Assembly (NCBI RefSeq): GCF_029433095.1
Contig: NZ_JARNTX010000002.1
Span: forward strand, 1,364,001 to 1,428,000
Direction: 5' to 3'
DNA from: Hymenobacter sp. YC55
GTDB lineage: Bacteria; Bacteroidota; Bacteroidia; Cytophagales; Hymenobacteraceae
Length of the DNA: 64,000 nucleotides
Below are positions 24,667 through 34,108 of the stretch, in pieces. Position 1 is the stretch's first letter, and the number at the start of each line of letters is the position of its first letter. A program made the position numbers and the translations under genes. The notes beneath the pieces are model-generated. The model was not told where the DNA came from, searched no databases, and worked only from the letters and a program-made list of their open reading frames with translations.

Positions 24667-26211
24667 TTGCGCTCCAGTATTTCCTTGTCTACTTCACATA
24701 AGGTGCTGCTGCCTTCCGTTCTGGCGGTGTCAGTGGTGGTAGCGGTGCGGCTATACGGGCTAACCGAGGCAGCATTGCCCGATTACGATTCGGTGCGCAA
24801 CTGGCAGATCGTGCAAGAGGTGGCGCAGGGCAACTTGCGCAACTTGTTTCACCACGGCAGCCCCGCTTTTTCCTTGCTACTAGCGCCTGTAGCGTGGTTC
24901 ACCACCGATTACCGCGTATACCAGCATCTGAACGCTATGCTAGCCATAGCAGCGCTAGTGTGGCTAGTACACCTTGTGGGAAGGCAGCAGCGCTTAACAG
25001 CAGTTGAAACAGCACTGCTGCTTGTTTTCACGGGCACTTCGGTATTTCTTACGTTTTCGGGCCGCGACTTTACAATGGGCTCGATGAGCCTGCTGGTGTT
25101 TGTAGGTTTGCTGCAAACTCACTACCGACGGTTGCAACAGCCAAGTGTACAGGTATTGATGCAGACAGCAGGTTGGCTGGCGCTCGGCCTGAGCGTCAAC
25201 TACAAGTTTCTGCTTACACTGCCGATTCTGGTGTTGTTGGAACTGCTGTACGGCCAAAGCTTATTATGGCGCCCTGCTGCGCTGTGGCGTGTTTCACTGA
25301 TTCTACTTGTGCCTTATCTAGTACTAGGCTTGCTAGGCGCGGTGGGGGGCTTGCCTTGGTATCGTTGGCCGGCTGTGTACTACAACCTAGTGTTTCCGGG
25401 GGCAACTAATGCTGCTGGTCGTACCGGGCACTTGCGCTTCGACGGGCTGTACTACCTGCGTTACCTCTGGGACTTCGAGTCGCCGCTGTTGCTGCCAGGC
25501 TTGGCTGGTGGAGTAGTATTGGGCATACGGCACTGGCTACAATGCCAGCCCTGGTGGAAGCCTCCTATCAGTCTGCCGACGTACTTGGGAATATGGGCAG
25601 CGTGTTTTCTGGTGGGTATGTCATTGCTGCTGAAGGCACCGCGCGGCCTGTTGCTAGTGTATCCACTGTTCTATATTCTAACGTTTCTGTTGCTGCGTCG
25701 GCTGATACAAAGTATGCAGCTAAGCACACCGGCTACAATAGGGCTTTTGACGGGCGTGCTGCTAGCAGCCTCAGCCTTCAACTTGTTCCGGATACAACGT
25801 GAAATCTACGCTTATACGTCAACCCACTATGGTGCCATGGCCCGGTTACTGCATGCTCGCTCGCCCGGATCAGTGCGCGTAGCTAGTTCCCTCGGCATTG
25901 GTCTGCGGCCGTTCTTAGCAGCCACTGATACGGTAGCATTGGTGACAAATGAGAAGGAGCTACCCATGTGGCGAAGGCAGCAGTTCACGTACGTACTCCT
26001 CGATTCCTATTGGCGCGTCACCAACTCGCCCAACTTCGATTCTCTCCGCCATCAGCCACCCTTGGTGGCGTTATCGGAGCCGCTGCTTACCTCGCCGTTG
26101 CTGTTCCTCGAACATTCCGAGTACACTGGGCTTGGCTACGTGCAAACACTAGCCTTACAACGCGCTGCTTGCCAAGATTCTGTTCAACTTCGCTTGTATC
26201 GGCTGCAGTGA
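24667..26211 (+). CDS. Polytopic GT39/ArnT-like glycosyltransferase-type membrane protein
   Basis: 514 residues. The frame has a stop at 24655 and no ATG or GTG before the first membrane helix, so the start appears to be TTG 24667. About ten to twelve hydrophobic segments cover most of the protein (for example VLAVSVVVAVRLYG, LNAMLAIAALVWLVHLV, LLPGLAGGVVLGI). The first extracytoplasmic loop carries acidic ALPDYDSVRNWQ, the position of the catalytic acidic residue of GT-C enzymes; a periplasmic domain follows after about residue 380. Members of this fold transfer sugars from polyprenyl-phosphate donors to lipids or proteins on the outer face of the membrane. No partner genes are present, so donor and acceptor are unknown, and the GT39 label is by overall resemblance only. 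Confidence 0.7.
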   Translation: MRSSISLSTSHKVLLPSVLAVSVVVAVRLYGLTEAALPDYDSVRNWQIVQEVAQGNLRNLFHHGSPAFSLLLAPVAWFTTDYRVYQHLNAMLAIAALVWLVHLVGRQQRLTAVETALLLVFTGTSVFLTFSGRDFTMGSMSLLVFVGLLQTHYRRLQQPSVQVLMQTAGWLALGLSVNYKFLLTLPILVLLELLYGQSLLWRPAALWRVSLILLVPYLVLGLLGAVGGLPWYRWPAVYYNLVFPGATNAAGRTGHLRFDGLYYLRYLWDFESPLLLPGLAGGVVLGIRHWLQCQPWWKPPISLPTYLGIWAACFLVGMSLLLKAPRGLLLVYPLFYILTFLLLRRLIQSMQLSTPATIGLLTGVLLAASAFNLFRIQREIYAYTSTHYGAMARLLHARSPGSVRVASSLGIGLRPFLAATDTVALVTNEKELPMWRRQQFTYVLLDSYWRVTNSPNFDSLRHQPPLVALSEPLLTSPLLFLEHSEYTGLGYVQTLALQRAACQDSVQLRLYRLQ

Positions 26212-26276
26212 CAAGCGAAGTTATGAGTCCAGGTATCTAACAGCGTCACTACGCACTTAAAACGCAGCTTCATCAC

Positions 26277-27338
26277 CTACCGCTTTATTCCTAAACTGTC
26301 TAGGCGGTGCTGGTAGCGGCGGGCGTTTTTCTTGTGTTCGGTGAAGGTTTCGGCAAAATCAGAATAACCGCTGCCGTCGGGGCGGGCGCAAAAGAATACG
26401 TATTCGTGGGCAGCGGGCTTTAGCACTGCGTCTAAGCTTTGACGATTCGCGGAAGTAATAGGACCTGGGGGAAGGCCTTTGTGCTTATAAGTGTTGTAAG
26501 GCGAGTCTACAAGCTTGTCTTTGTTGAGCACCCGCTTCACCCCAAAGTTGCCGATGGCCCACAGCAACGTAGGATCGGCTTGCAGGCGCATGCCACGGCG
26601 CAGCCGGTTCAGGTACACGCCGGCAATAACCGGTTTATCTTCCTTCATAGCCGTTTCGCGCTGCACGATACTAGCCAGCACGTGTACCTGCATCGGCGAA
26701 AGGCCGAGCGAATCAGCCCGCTGCTGGCGCTGGCTGGTCCAGAACCGACGATGCATGGCCGCTGCCGAATCCAGGAATTGATGGGCCGAGGTGTTCCAGA
26801 AAAAGCGGTACGGGCCGGGCAAGAACAAAGTCAGCACGGTGGTGGTGTCGAGATGGTAGCGGCGAGTCAAAAACGTGTTATCGTTCAGCAGCTTCCGCAG
26901 TTCCGTAGAATCGGCTTCGAGCTGTCGGCTGATTTGCCGGGTTAGCTGCGGCTTGTACTTGAAGGCATTGAGGGTGAAGTCGAGGGTGTCTTGCTTGCCC
27001 TGGAGCAGCATATCCAGCAAGTCATCGTTGCCATACGTTGGGTTGAGGCGGTAGCGGCCGGGGCGTACCAGCCGGGGGTAACCTCGTTGCTCAGCCAGCC
27101 ACTCGAACGTGCTTAGGTTGCGCAATAGCTCATGACGTCGCAGCGAATCCAGTACAGCCTCATAGCCCGTGCCCGTTCGGATATAGAGGTAAGCTGCACC
27201 GTAGGGCGAAACGGCCATATTGGGCTCCCAAAGCATCCGCCAAGCAGCGTAGAATAGGCTGCCACCTATCAGCAAAGCAAGTAGCAGCACATACCAAAGC
27301 AAGCGGCGCGGGGTGTTAGTGGCGTTCGTACTAGGCAA
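26277..27338 (-). CDS. mltG: Endolytic murein transglycosylase (MltG/YceG-like)
   Basis: 353 residues from TTG 27338. The frame is open to another TTG at 27443, but a TATTTTTG element (27390-27397) lies inside that extension and the shorter form has the normal layout: about 12 cytoplasmic residues, one transmembrane helix (WYVLLLALLIGGSLFY), then the periplasmic LysM-like and YceG domains. Catalytic region ASIVQRETAMKEDKPVIAGVYLNRL with the essential Glu in QRET, then LQADPTLLWAIG, DSPYNTYKHKGLPPGPI and a late AHEYVFFCARPDGSGYSDF. It cleaves nascent glycan strands and sets their length during peptidoglycan synthesis. It converges with the GT39-like gene. Confidence 0.9.
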   Translation of the reverse strand: MPSTNATNTPRRLLWYVLLLALLIGGSLFYAAWRMLWEPNMAVSPYGAAYLYIRTGTGYEAVLDSLRRHELLRNLSTFEWLAEQRGYPRLVRPGRYRLNPTYGNDDLLDMLLQGKQDTLDFTLNAFKYKPQLTRQISRQLEADSTELRKLLNDNTFLTRRYHLDTTTVLTLFLPGPYRFFWNTSAHQFLDSAAAMHRRFWTSQRQQRADSLGLSPMQVHVLASIVQRETAMKEDKPVIAGVYLNRLRRGMRLQADPTLLWAIGNFGVKRVLNKDKLVDSPYNTYKHKGLPPGPITSANRQSLDAVLKPAAHEYVFFCARPDGSGYSDFAETFTEHKKNARRYQHRLDSLGIKR

Positions 27339-27389
27339 AAGGAATTGATTCTGGTGATGGAAACGGATGCTAGCGTGGGTGGCTATACC

Positions 27390-27397
27390 CAAAAATA
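27390..27397 (-). promoter_or_regulatory. Candidate -7 element (TATTTTTG) for mltG
   Basis: Minus-strand match to TAnnTTTG, 51 bp before the TTG start at 27338. No -33 element was confirmed. Confidence 0.35.
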
Positions 27398-27603
27398 GTC
27401 TGCACAGTTCCGGTATACTTGTTTGTGGCTTTTGCTGAGGCAATAACTGTGTTGTGAAGACAAGTAGCGCCAGCCCGACTCGTAAGCTTTATAGCCAGTA
27501 GGCTAAAAAGATGCCTGAATTAATATCTGATGCAGGCCTAGGTTATTAGTTAAGCCATAAGCAGCACAGAAGGCCAGGCAGTAGGCACTAAGTACTTGGA
27601 TTC

Positions 27604-29094
27604 TTATCTGTCCGCGTTAACCAATGCGTCAATGGCGGCTTCGGTTTCGCGCCGACGAGCCCGGCGTTCTAATTCCACTGGCTCGGCAGCTCGAACTTCG
27701 CAGTTTGGAATTTGGCACCGCTCACAGGTTTCGTTTACGGTTTTCTGGATGATGGCGGGGTCATCAATGAACTGAATTTTCTGACGTAGGACATCATCGC
27801 ACAGCAGCCCTACGGTTACGCTCACGGCTGGTTCAGTAGGGCCGGCCGCACGGGCTAGCGTCAAGCACAGGTACTCGTCTTTGTTGGGATAACAGGAGCG
27901 TTGGGCACCTAGCACAAAGGCGGGCGCTTCGGTAAGCGCCCGCAGCCGTGCTTCCTGCACTAGCCTAATCGACACCCAACGGCGGCAGTAGTGCTCGTGT
28001 AGCTCGTTGCCGTGCGGATTGTGCAGGCGCGACAGGTGCAACTCCTTGCTTAGTTTGTAGCCGTCGTCCATGGCGTGCACTTGGTCAAAACGCAGGAAAA
28101 ACAGGCTCTGCAAGTTGAAGTGCCGCGGCAGCAAGTTGGTGAGGCGCTGCATAAACATCTCCGGCGACACATCGTAGCGCGTGAGCAAGGATTGCAGGCT
28201 GTCGGGCTGCCACTTCGGCAACTCAAAGAACTGATGCAAGTCGCGCACCAGACTTTCTTCTTCCATCAAAAGCGCTCCGGCAAAGTAGGAAGCCTTGAAG
28301 TTGTTGAGCACTTCTTCGAAAGAGCGCACCGGAAACGTGGCATTCACGTAGGGCCGCTCTTTCAGGCCGAGGTAGTTGAAGGCCACCTCGCGGCCTAGAA
28401 CAAAAGCTTCTTGCGCTTTCGACAGGCCCGGTCGTAACAGCAGGCAGCGCGTTTTAGGCTGAAACACAGAACGGAGCCGCCCCAGCGAGGCGTAGTCGGC
28501 AAGCCGGGTGCGGTTAAGCTTGTAGCCGTACTTTTCAACCAGCACCCGTTCTAGTTGGGTGGTATCGAAGGGGGCTGTGGTGGTTAGCTTTTCCTCAACG
28601 CAGAAGGTGCGTACGTCCTGCTCCAAGTCCTCGAAGTAGTTGTCGTGCATCTCCTGGTAGGAGCGCAAGGCCGCTAAAAAGAAATTCTCCTGTCGCATTT
28701 CGTAGTTACGACCAATCTCGAAAAGCGTGCTGATGAAGGCATTCATCTTGGCAGGCGCATCCGCAATCAGCTCCACAATGCGCACTGGGTCTAGCCCAAA
28801 CATCTCCAGCGGAAATTCCTTAAGTACTTCCGATTGCAGCAACTCAGAGATAGGCTCCAGCCGCCGGCTTAGGGTTAGGGAAGTGAGCTGGTCGTAGCTG
28901 ACGCCTAGTACCTTGCTAAGGCTTAAAATTTTGTCGGCTTTGGGGTACTTTTTGCCTTTTTCAATCTCATTTAAATAAGAAACCGAAACGTCGCAGGCAC
29001 GAGCTAATTCAGCTGGAGTGAAACCACGTTCCTGGCGTAGTTCGCGCAATTTCAATCCAAATATCAATCGGACAACTTGACCGTGGCTTAGCAT
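27604..29094 (-). CDS. XRE-family regulator with ScfR/DUF955-like ligand domain
   Basis: 496 residues from ATG 29094 (MLSHGQVVRLIF); the frame is open further upstream but that extension is unlike the family. An N-terminal helix-turn-helix of XRE type covers about 8-65 (LRELRQERGFTPAELARACDVSVSYLNEIEKGKK). The middle is an IrrE/DUF955-like domain in which the metallopeptidase HExxH is replaced by GREVAFNY, so no peptidase activity is expected. The C-terminal region carries a cysteine cluster CERCQIPNC near 465, the arrangement found in short-chain fatty-acyl regulators (RamB/PrpR-like ScfR group). It probably controls acyl-CoA, glyoxylate or propionate metabolism in response to a CoA ester; no target genes adjoin it. 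Confidence 0.8.
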   Translation of the reverse strand: MLSHGQVVRLIFGLKLRELRQERGFTPAELARACDVSVSYLNEIEKGKKYPKADKILSLSKVLGVSYDQLTSLTLSRRLEPISELLQSEVLKEFPLEMFGLDPVRIVELIADAPAKMNAFISTLFEIGRNYEMRQENFFLAALRSYQEMHDNYFEDLEQDVRTFCVEEKLTTTAPFDTTQLERVLVEKYGYKLNRTRLADYASLGRLRSVFQPKTRCLLLRPGLSKAQEAFVLGREVAFNYLGLKERPYVNATFPVRSFEEVLNNFKASYFAGALLMEEESLVRDLHQFFELPKWQPDSLQSLLTRYDVSPEMFMQRLTNLLPRHFNLQSLFFLRFDQVHAMDDGYKLSKELHLSRLHNPHGNELHEHYCRRWVSIRLVQEARLRALTEAPAFVLGAQRSCYPNKDEYLCLTLARAAGPTEPAVSVTVGLLCDDVLRQKIQFIDDPAIIQKTVNETCERCQIPNCEVRAAEPVELERRARRRETEAAIDALVNADR

Positions 29095-29618
29095 AGGCGA
29101 TAGAGCACGAAGACATGCTTCGGGGTGGGAGTAGGAGCAGGAATTATGAGCAACTAGCAACGGATATAGAAGCACACAATTGCTTACCTGCAAAGAACAG
29201 AATTTTGAAGAGTTTCTTTTGGACAAAATTGAAGCCCTGCAAATAAAGAGGGATAGGCGTATTCTATAGTGCTGGCGAGAATTCGCTCAATTACTATTGG
29301 TCAACGATGTTTCCATGCGTCGTTATTTTGCTAATTCCAAGCAACTCGTGTCTACTTCCATGCTCCGCAGGCAAATGCGTGTGGAATCTGCCATTGCGTA
29401 TTCTGCTAGACTTAAACTACTCTGCCGACCATACTAAGAAATAGCGCCCCGAAAGCACAGTAATAGTTTTTACACGCTTAGTTGAAACGGTTGGCTTGTC
29501 TCGGATTGACGAGACGTGAGTAAGCCGGAAGCGCAGTATAGAAAGCAAAAGCGGCTAGCCATTTGGCCAGCCGCTTTTGTGTTTTCTACAAACTAGTCAG
29601 TCTAACTTCTTCTTTGAG
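29095..29618. other. Intergenic region between rnd and the XRE regulator gene
   Basis: No supported gene. The only clear feature is the rnd terminator at 29546-29579. The rest contains the upstream region of the regulator gene; no good TAnnTTTG element was found on the minus strand. Confidence 0.5.
29546..29579 (-). terminator. Intrinsic terminator of rnd
   Basis: CAAAAGCGGCTAGCC (29546-29560) pairs with GGCCAGCCGCTTTTG (29565-29579) with one mismatch, just past the rnd stop on the minus strand. Confidence 0.85.
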
Positions 29619-30791
29619 TTAAAAAGGCTGAGCTACCGACTCATAGTCGAGGTTATGGCGCTGAGCAGTCTCGCGAAGGATGGTTTTCTGCCAGGGGCGA
29701 AGCACTTGCTCGGCACCTAGCTCTACTATATCAGCTACCAAGCGGTTCGAGAGGACCAAATTGGCTACGAAGCCGTTGATATCGGAGGTGATGTGCGTTT
29801 TCAGCTGCGTCAGTAGTTGCTCACGGGCGTCGGCACGGGCAGCCTTTTCGCCGGATAAGCGGCGGCGGAAAGGAAAACGGCGCTGCTCGGCGGGCACAGT
29901 TGGCTCAGGAGCCGGAACGAAGTCCTCAGCGGAAAGAGCAGCTAATTGGTCGAGATAGGGCGCGCGCTTGAGCTCAGGGTGCAAGCCACGGGCCGCTTTC
30001 CAAGCATTGAGGTTGCGCGGCAAGTCCCGGACCAGTTCGGGCAGCCGCTCGTTGGCGAATACCATATAAGGCGGCCGGTCTAGTTGCCGGGCCACTTGGT
30101 CACGGAGCAGATACAGGTCGCGGAACAGGGGCAACTCTTGGGGCAAAATGCGGTATTTGCCGGCCATGCGCAGGTAGGGCCGCTCGTCGCGGGAATAGCG
30201 TACATCCTCCAAAGCTGCATTTTCCTCTTCGGCCCAATGCGTACGGCCAAGCGCTGCTAGTTTGTCGCGCAGCCGATCAGCCAGTTCAAACAAGTACAGT
30301 ACGTCGTTGGCGGCATACTGCATTTGCGCTTCGGTAAGAGGACGCTTCAGCCAGTTGGATTTCTGTTCGCCTTTATCGACCTCGATGCCAAGCTCGGCTT
30401 GGATCAGGCGGCCCAGGGAGATGTTGTTATCGGCTTCCGCTAGCAAGGTGTACTGCACGCTGGTATCGGTGATGTGGCGGACGTGCACCCCATACACCTC
30501 GTCAAGCAGAAGGATATCGGACTTACAGCTGTGGAACACCTTTTCTACTGCCGGGTCGCGCAAAATGGCAAAGAGAGGTTCCAGATCTTGCGCTGGATTG
30601 GTGAGCGGCAGCGGGTCAATCAGGTAAGGCGTCTGCCCGTCAAAAATCTGGATTAGGGCCAGGTTGCGGCCGTAACGGTGCCGCATATCATCGAACTCCA
30701 AATCGATGGCAATACGGGGGGCAGTCCGCAGAATGTCGGCGGCTTGTTGCACCTCGGCCGCTGTGGTCAGGTACTGGATGGGGTTAGACAT
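29619..30791 (-). CDS. rnd: Ribonuclease D-like 3'-5' exonuclease
   Basis: 390 residues. The DEDDy exonuclease residues are visible: IAIDLEFDDMRHRYG near residue 30 (D and E), FHSCKSDILLL near 88 (D) and QYAANDVLYLFEL near 160 (Y and D). After about residue 210 an HRDC-type helical domain follows (FRDLYLLRDQVARQLDRPP, ERLPELVRDLPRNL). A C-terminal extension after about 300 is rich in Arg and Glu. RNase D trims 3' ends of tRNA precursors and other small RNAs. It is monocistronic with a clear terminator; 300 bp upstream begins the divergent susC operon. Confidence 0.92.
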   Translation of the reverse strand: MSNPIQYLTTAAEVQQAADILRTAPRIAIDLEFDDMRHRYGRNLALIQIFDGQTPYLIDPLPLTNPAQDLEPLFAILRDPAVEKVFHSCKSDILLLDEVYGVHVRHITDTSVQYTLLAEADNNISLGRLIQAELGIEVDKGEQKSNWLKRPLTEAQMQYAANDVLYLFELADRLRDKLAALGRTHWAEEENAALEDVRYSRDERPYLRMAGKYRILPQELPLFRDLYLLRDQVARQLDRPPYMVFANERLPELVRDLPRNLNAWKAARGLHPELKRAPYLDQLAALSAEDFVPAPEPTVPAEQRRFPFRRRLSGEKAARADAREQLLTQLKTHITSDINGFVANLVLSNRLVADIVELGAEQVLRPWQKTILRETAQRHNLDYESVAQPF

Positions 30792-31103
30792 TCACGGGAG
30801 AAAGAGGAGGACGGTGCACAGCAGATTCCACTGCTTAACTGTAGAGGCTTCGATGATGCCAGTAAAGGTAGGCATGACGAACAAGCAAACCCAATTCTAG
30901 ACTTTATTGAAAATAGGCCTTTTAGCTCTAAAAAGGATTATAGTGTGTTTACTCCATAGGTATTTTATAGTGGAGTGATGTTTTTTCATGCTTAGGCCTT
31001 AATTTGCAAACCGCTTCCTTCGAATTCATTGCCTTTACTCGACAACTCACCTTCTTTTTTGCAACCCTCACTCACTTTAAAAAGCCACAAGAGGCTAGAT
31101 TGA
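30792..31103. other. Divergent promoter region between rnd and susC
   Basis: About 310 bp without a gene. The part at 30900-31000 is AT-rich. TTAATTTG at 31000-31007 is the nearest thing to a -7 element for susC but does not match TAnnTTTG exactly. No operator-like palindrome stood out. Confidence 0.5.
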
Positions 31104-34091
31104 ATGAAGAAAAAATTATTCATCCCGTTGGTATGCGCCGTTGCAGCGGCCGCACCAGCTTGGGCCCAGACCCGTGCTATTACCGGCCGGATAACTGGCG
31201 CCGACGGTTCAGGAATTCCAGGGGTAACTGTACTGGAGAAAGGCACTACCAATGGCACCAGCACTGGTGGTGATGGTTCTTACTCCCTGACTGTACAGCC
31301 CGGAGCCACACTGGTAGTTAGCTCTGTAGGCTACACCACGCAAAACGTAGTAGTAGGCGACCGCACAACGGTCGGCGTGACGCTCAAGGAAGATGCCGTC
31401 GCGCTCGGCGAGGCAGTAGTTATTGGTTATGGCTCGCAGGCGAAGTCCGAGGTTACGGGTTCCGTAACGCAGCTGAGCAGCAAAGATGTAGAAAACGTAC
31501 CTGTTGTTAGTTTCGAGCAAGCTATACAGGGCCGTACGCCGGGTGTACAAATCAATCAGAGCAGTGGCAAACTTGGGGCTGGAGTGCAGATTCGAGTTCG
31601 TGGCTCTTCGTCGGTTACGGCTTCCAACCAGCCTCTGTATGTAATCGATGGTATTCCGGTTACCTCGCAGGATGTAGGTTCTGACACTGAACCCCTGAAC
31701 CCGCTGGCCGACCTCAACCCGAACGACATTGAATCCATCACGATTCTAAAGGATGCCGCCTCGTCGGCCATCTATGGCTCGCGGGCTTCTAATGGTGTGG
31801 TGCTCGTGACCACCAAGCAAGGACGCGCTGGCCAGTCGCGGGTGAACGTAGGCTACTACGTGGGTACCAGCGAAACTACTAGACGCCGTAAGTTTTTGAA
31901 TGCAGCGCAGTACAAAGAGCTATTTACGGAAGCAGCTGCAAACGAAGGCTACGAAATAGGAGAGGAGTTTGAAGCTGCTGGCCTCGACATCAATTCCGAT
32001 GTTGATCAGAGCTGGTCTGACGAGCCTTTCCGGCGCGGTAAAGTAACGCAGTACGACGTAAACGTAAGCGGAGGCGACGCCAAAACCCGCTTCTACTTGA
32101 GCACGACGTACAACGACCAAACCGGTATTATCATCGGCAACCGGTACCGCCGGGGTAGTGCGCGCATCAACCTCGACCACTCCATCACCGATAAGTTGCG
32201 GGTAGGACTCAACTTGTCGCTGACGCGCTCGGTTAATGACCGGACGCCCAACGATAACGCCTTCTCCAACCCGGTACAGCTGAATGCATTGCCACCCATT
32301 CAGCCTAAATACGATCCTACCACTGGTGAGCTAAACCGGAACACACTCTATTACAACAACCTGATTGACCTAGCCCGTGGTCAAAACCGGGCTGGCACGT
32401 ACCGTTCTTTCAGCAACATCAACCTATCGTATCAGCCGATTAAAGATCTGACGCTGCGTACAGAGGTAGGAGCGGACTTTCTGAACTTGAACGAGAACTT
32501 GTACCGCGCGGCTGGTACGCAGGATGGTGGAAATACAGGCTATGGTTACAGCAACCAAGTGCAGGTGATCAACTACACCACCAACAACACGGCGGTCTAC
32601 AATCACACGATCAACGAAGATCATAGAATTGAAGCACTGGCCGGTTTCTCTTTCCAGCGCTCCGATACGCAAGGGACATCGGCTGAAGGCCGTGGCTTCC
32701 CGAATTCGGAGTTTACTAAAGTAGCCAGTGCGGCTATCAAGACGGCAGGTTCGGCATCTGAGCAAGAAGGCTTCTCGTTCGTTTCTTTCTTTGGTCGCCT
32801 TAACTACGATTATCAAGGCAAGTATCTGCTATCGGGTAGTGTGCGCCGCGACGGATCATCACGCTTTGGTAGCAACAACAAATACGGCACGTTCGGTGCT
32901 GGCTCAGTGGGTTGGGTACTATCAGAAGAAGGTTTCTTAAAGAGTAACTCCATCATCAACCTACTGAAGTTGCGCGCTAGCTATGGCTTAACAGGTAATG
33001 CTGAGATTGGAAACTTCGCTTCTCGGGCCTTGTTTTCAGCCGTGCCATACGCTGACCAAGCAGGTATTCGCCCAAGCACCGTTGTGGGTAACCCTGCACT
33101 AAGCTGGGAAAGCACAGCCCAAGCAGACATTGGTTTGGAGTTCGGTATTTTCGAAAACCGGATTTCAGGTGAGGTTGATGTCTACAACAAAAAGACTTCT
33201 GACCTGCTGCTCAGCCGCCCACTAGCTTATAGCAACGGCTACTCTAGCGTTACCGAGAACGTAGGCTCCTTACAGAACCGGGGTTTAGAAATCTCTCTGA
33301 ACACCCGCAACTTCGACAAGGAGTTTAAGTGGAGCACTAACTTCAACATCTCCTTCAACCGCAACAAGATTACCTCTTTGGCGGCTCCTATTCAGAGCCA
33401 ATACTTAGGTAGTGTGCGTCAAGGAGAGCCTATTGGCGTGTTCTATGGTCGGAAGTACGCAGGGGTAGATCCTGACAATGGCGATGCGCTGTATTACAAT
33501 GCAGAAGGCACAACAACCAATGTGGCGGCGGAGGCTGCTTTGCAAAAAGTAGGTAATCCAACGCCCAAATACACGGGTGGTATTACCAATACGTTCTCCT
33601 GGAAAGGATTTGATCTGAGCGTGCTGGGCCAGTTCGTGTACGGCAACGACATCTACAATGCGGCTGGTATCTACCAATCCGTAAACGCTGATTATTTCGA
33701 TAACCAAACGGTTGATCAGCTAAAGCGGTGGCAAAAGCCAGGCGACATCACCGATGTGCCTCAAGCTCGTTTGTATGCCGCCAATGGCACCGTACAATCG
33801 TCGCGCTGGGTAACGGATGGGTCGTTCCTGCGGCTGAAGAACATCACCCTCGGCTACAATTTGCCGCAGGCTCTGGTGAAGCGAGGCTTTATGCAGAATG
33901 CTCGCGTGTATGTGTCGGCTCAGAACCTAGCCACCATCACCAACTACGAAGGGTATGATCCGGAAGTAAATACCGCTGCTTTTAGTGGACCTACTGCTAC
34001 AGCTGGTGCTGCCAACTTCTTAATCGGCCACGACTTCTACACCCCGCCACTGGCTAAAACCTTCCTGGTAGGCGTCAACGTGGGCTTCTAA
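31104..34091 (+). CDS. SusC/RagA-type TonB-linked outer membrane receptor
   Basis: 995 residues. Signal peptide MKKKLFIPLV... ending in PAWAQ; carboxypeptidase-regulatory-like domain (AITGRITGADGSGIPGVTV, about 24-105); linker with EAVVIGYGSQAKSEVTGSV; plug domain (about 115-235) with QAIQGRTPGVQI, IRVRGSSSVTASNQPLYVIDGIPV and ILKDAASSAIYGSRASNGV; then the barrel, ending in FLVGVNVGF. The VVIGYG variant of the pre-plug motif sets it apart from the two receptors at the left end of the window, which have VVVTALG, so it is from another SusC branch. susD follows 17 bp after its stop. Neither sensors nor hydrolases adjoin, so the substrate is unknown. Confidence 0.95.
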   Translation: MKKKLFIPLVCAVAAAAPAWAQTRAITGRITGADGSGIPGVTVLEKGTTNGTSTGGDGSYSLTVQPGATLVVSSVGYTTQNVVVGDRTTVGVTLKEDAVALGEAVVIGYGSQAKSEVTGSVTQLSSKDVENVPVVSFEQAIQGRTPGVQINQSSGKLGAGVQIRVRGSSSVTASNQPLYVIDGIPVTSQDVGSDTEPLNPLADLNPNDIESITILKDAASSAIYGSRASNGVVLVTTKQGRAGQSRVNVGYYVGTSETTRRRKFLNAAQYKELFTEAAANEGYEIGEEFEAAGLDINSDVDQSWSDEPFRRGKVTQYDVNVSGGDAKTRFYLSTTYNDQTGIIIGNRYRRGSARINLDHSITDKLRVGLNLSLTRSVNDRTPNDNAFSNPVQLNALPPIQPKYDPTTGELNRNTLYYNNLIDLARGQNRAGTYRSFSNINLSYQPIKDLTLRTEVGADFLNLNENLYRAAGTQDGGNTGYGYSNQVQVINYTTNNTAVYNHTINEDHRIEALAGFSFQRSDTQGTSAEGRGFPNSEFTKVASAAIKTAGSASEQEGFSFVSFFGRLNYDYQGKYLLSGSVRRDGSSRFGSNNKYGTFGAGSVGWVLSEEGFLKSNSIINLLKLRASYGLTGNAEIGNFASRALFSAVPYADQAGIRPSTVVGNPALSWESTAQADIGLEFGIFENRISGEVDVYNKKTSDLLLSRPLAYSNGYSSVTENVGSLQNRGLEISLNTRNFDKEFKWSTNFNISFNRNKITSLAAPIQSQYLGSVRQGEPIGVFYGRKYAGVDPDNGDALYYNAEGTTTNVAAEAALQKVGNPTPKYTGGITNTFSWKGFDLSVLGQFVYGNDIYNAAGIYQSVNADYFDNQTVDQLKRWQKPGDITDVPQARLYAANGTVQSSRWVTDGSFLRLKNITLGYNLPQALVKRGFMQNARVYVSAQNLATITNYEGYDPEVNTAAFSGPTATAGAANFLIGHDFYTPPLAKTFLVGVNVGF

Positions 34092-34108
34092 TTTCAATGA
34101 CATTTCCA

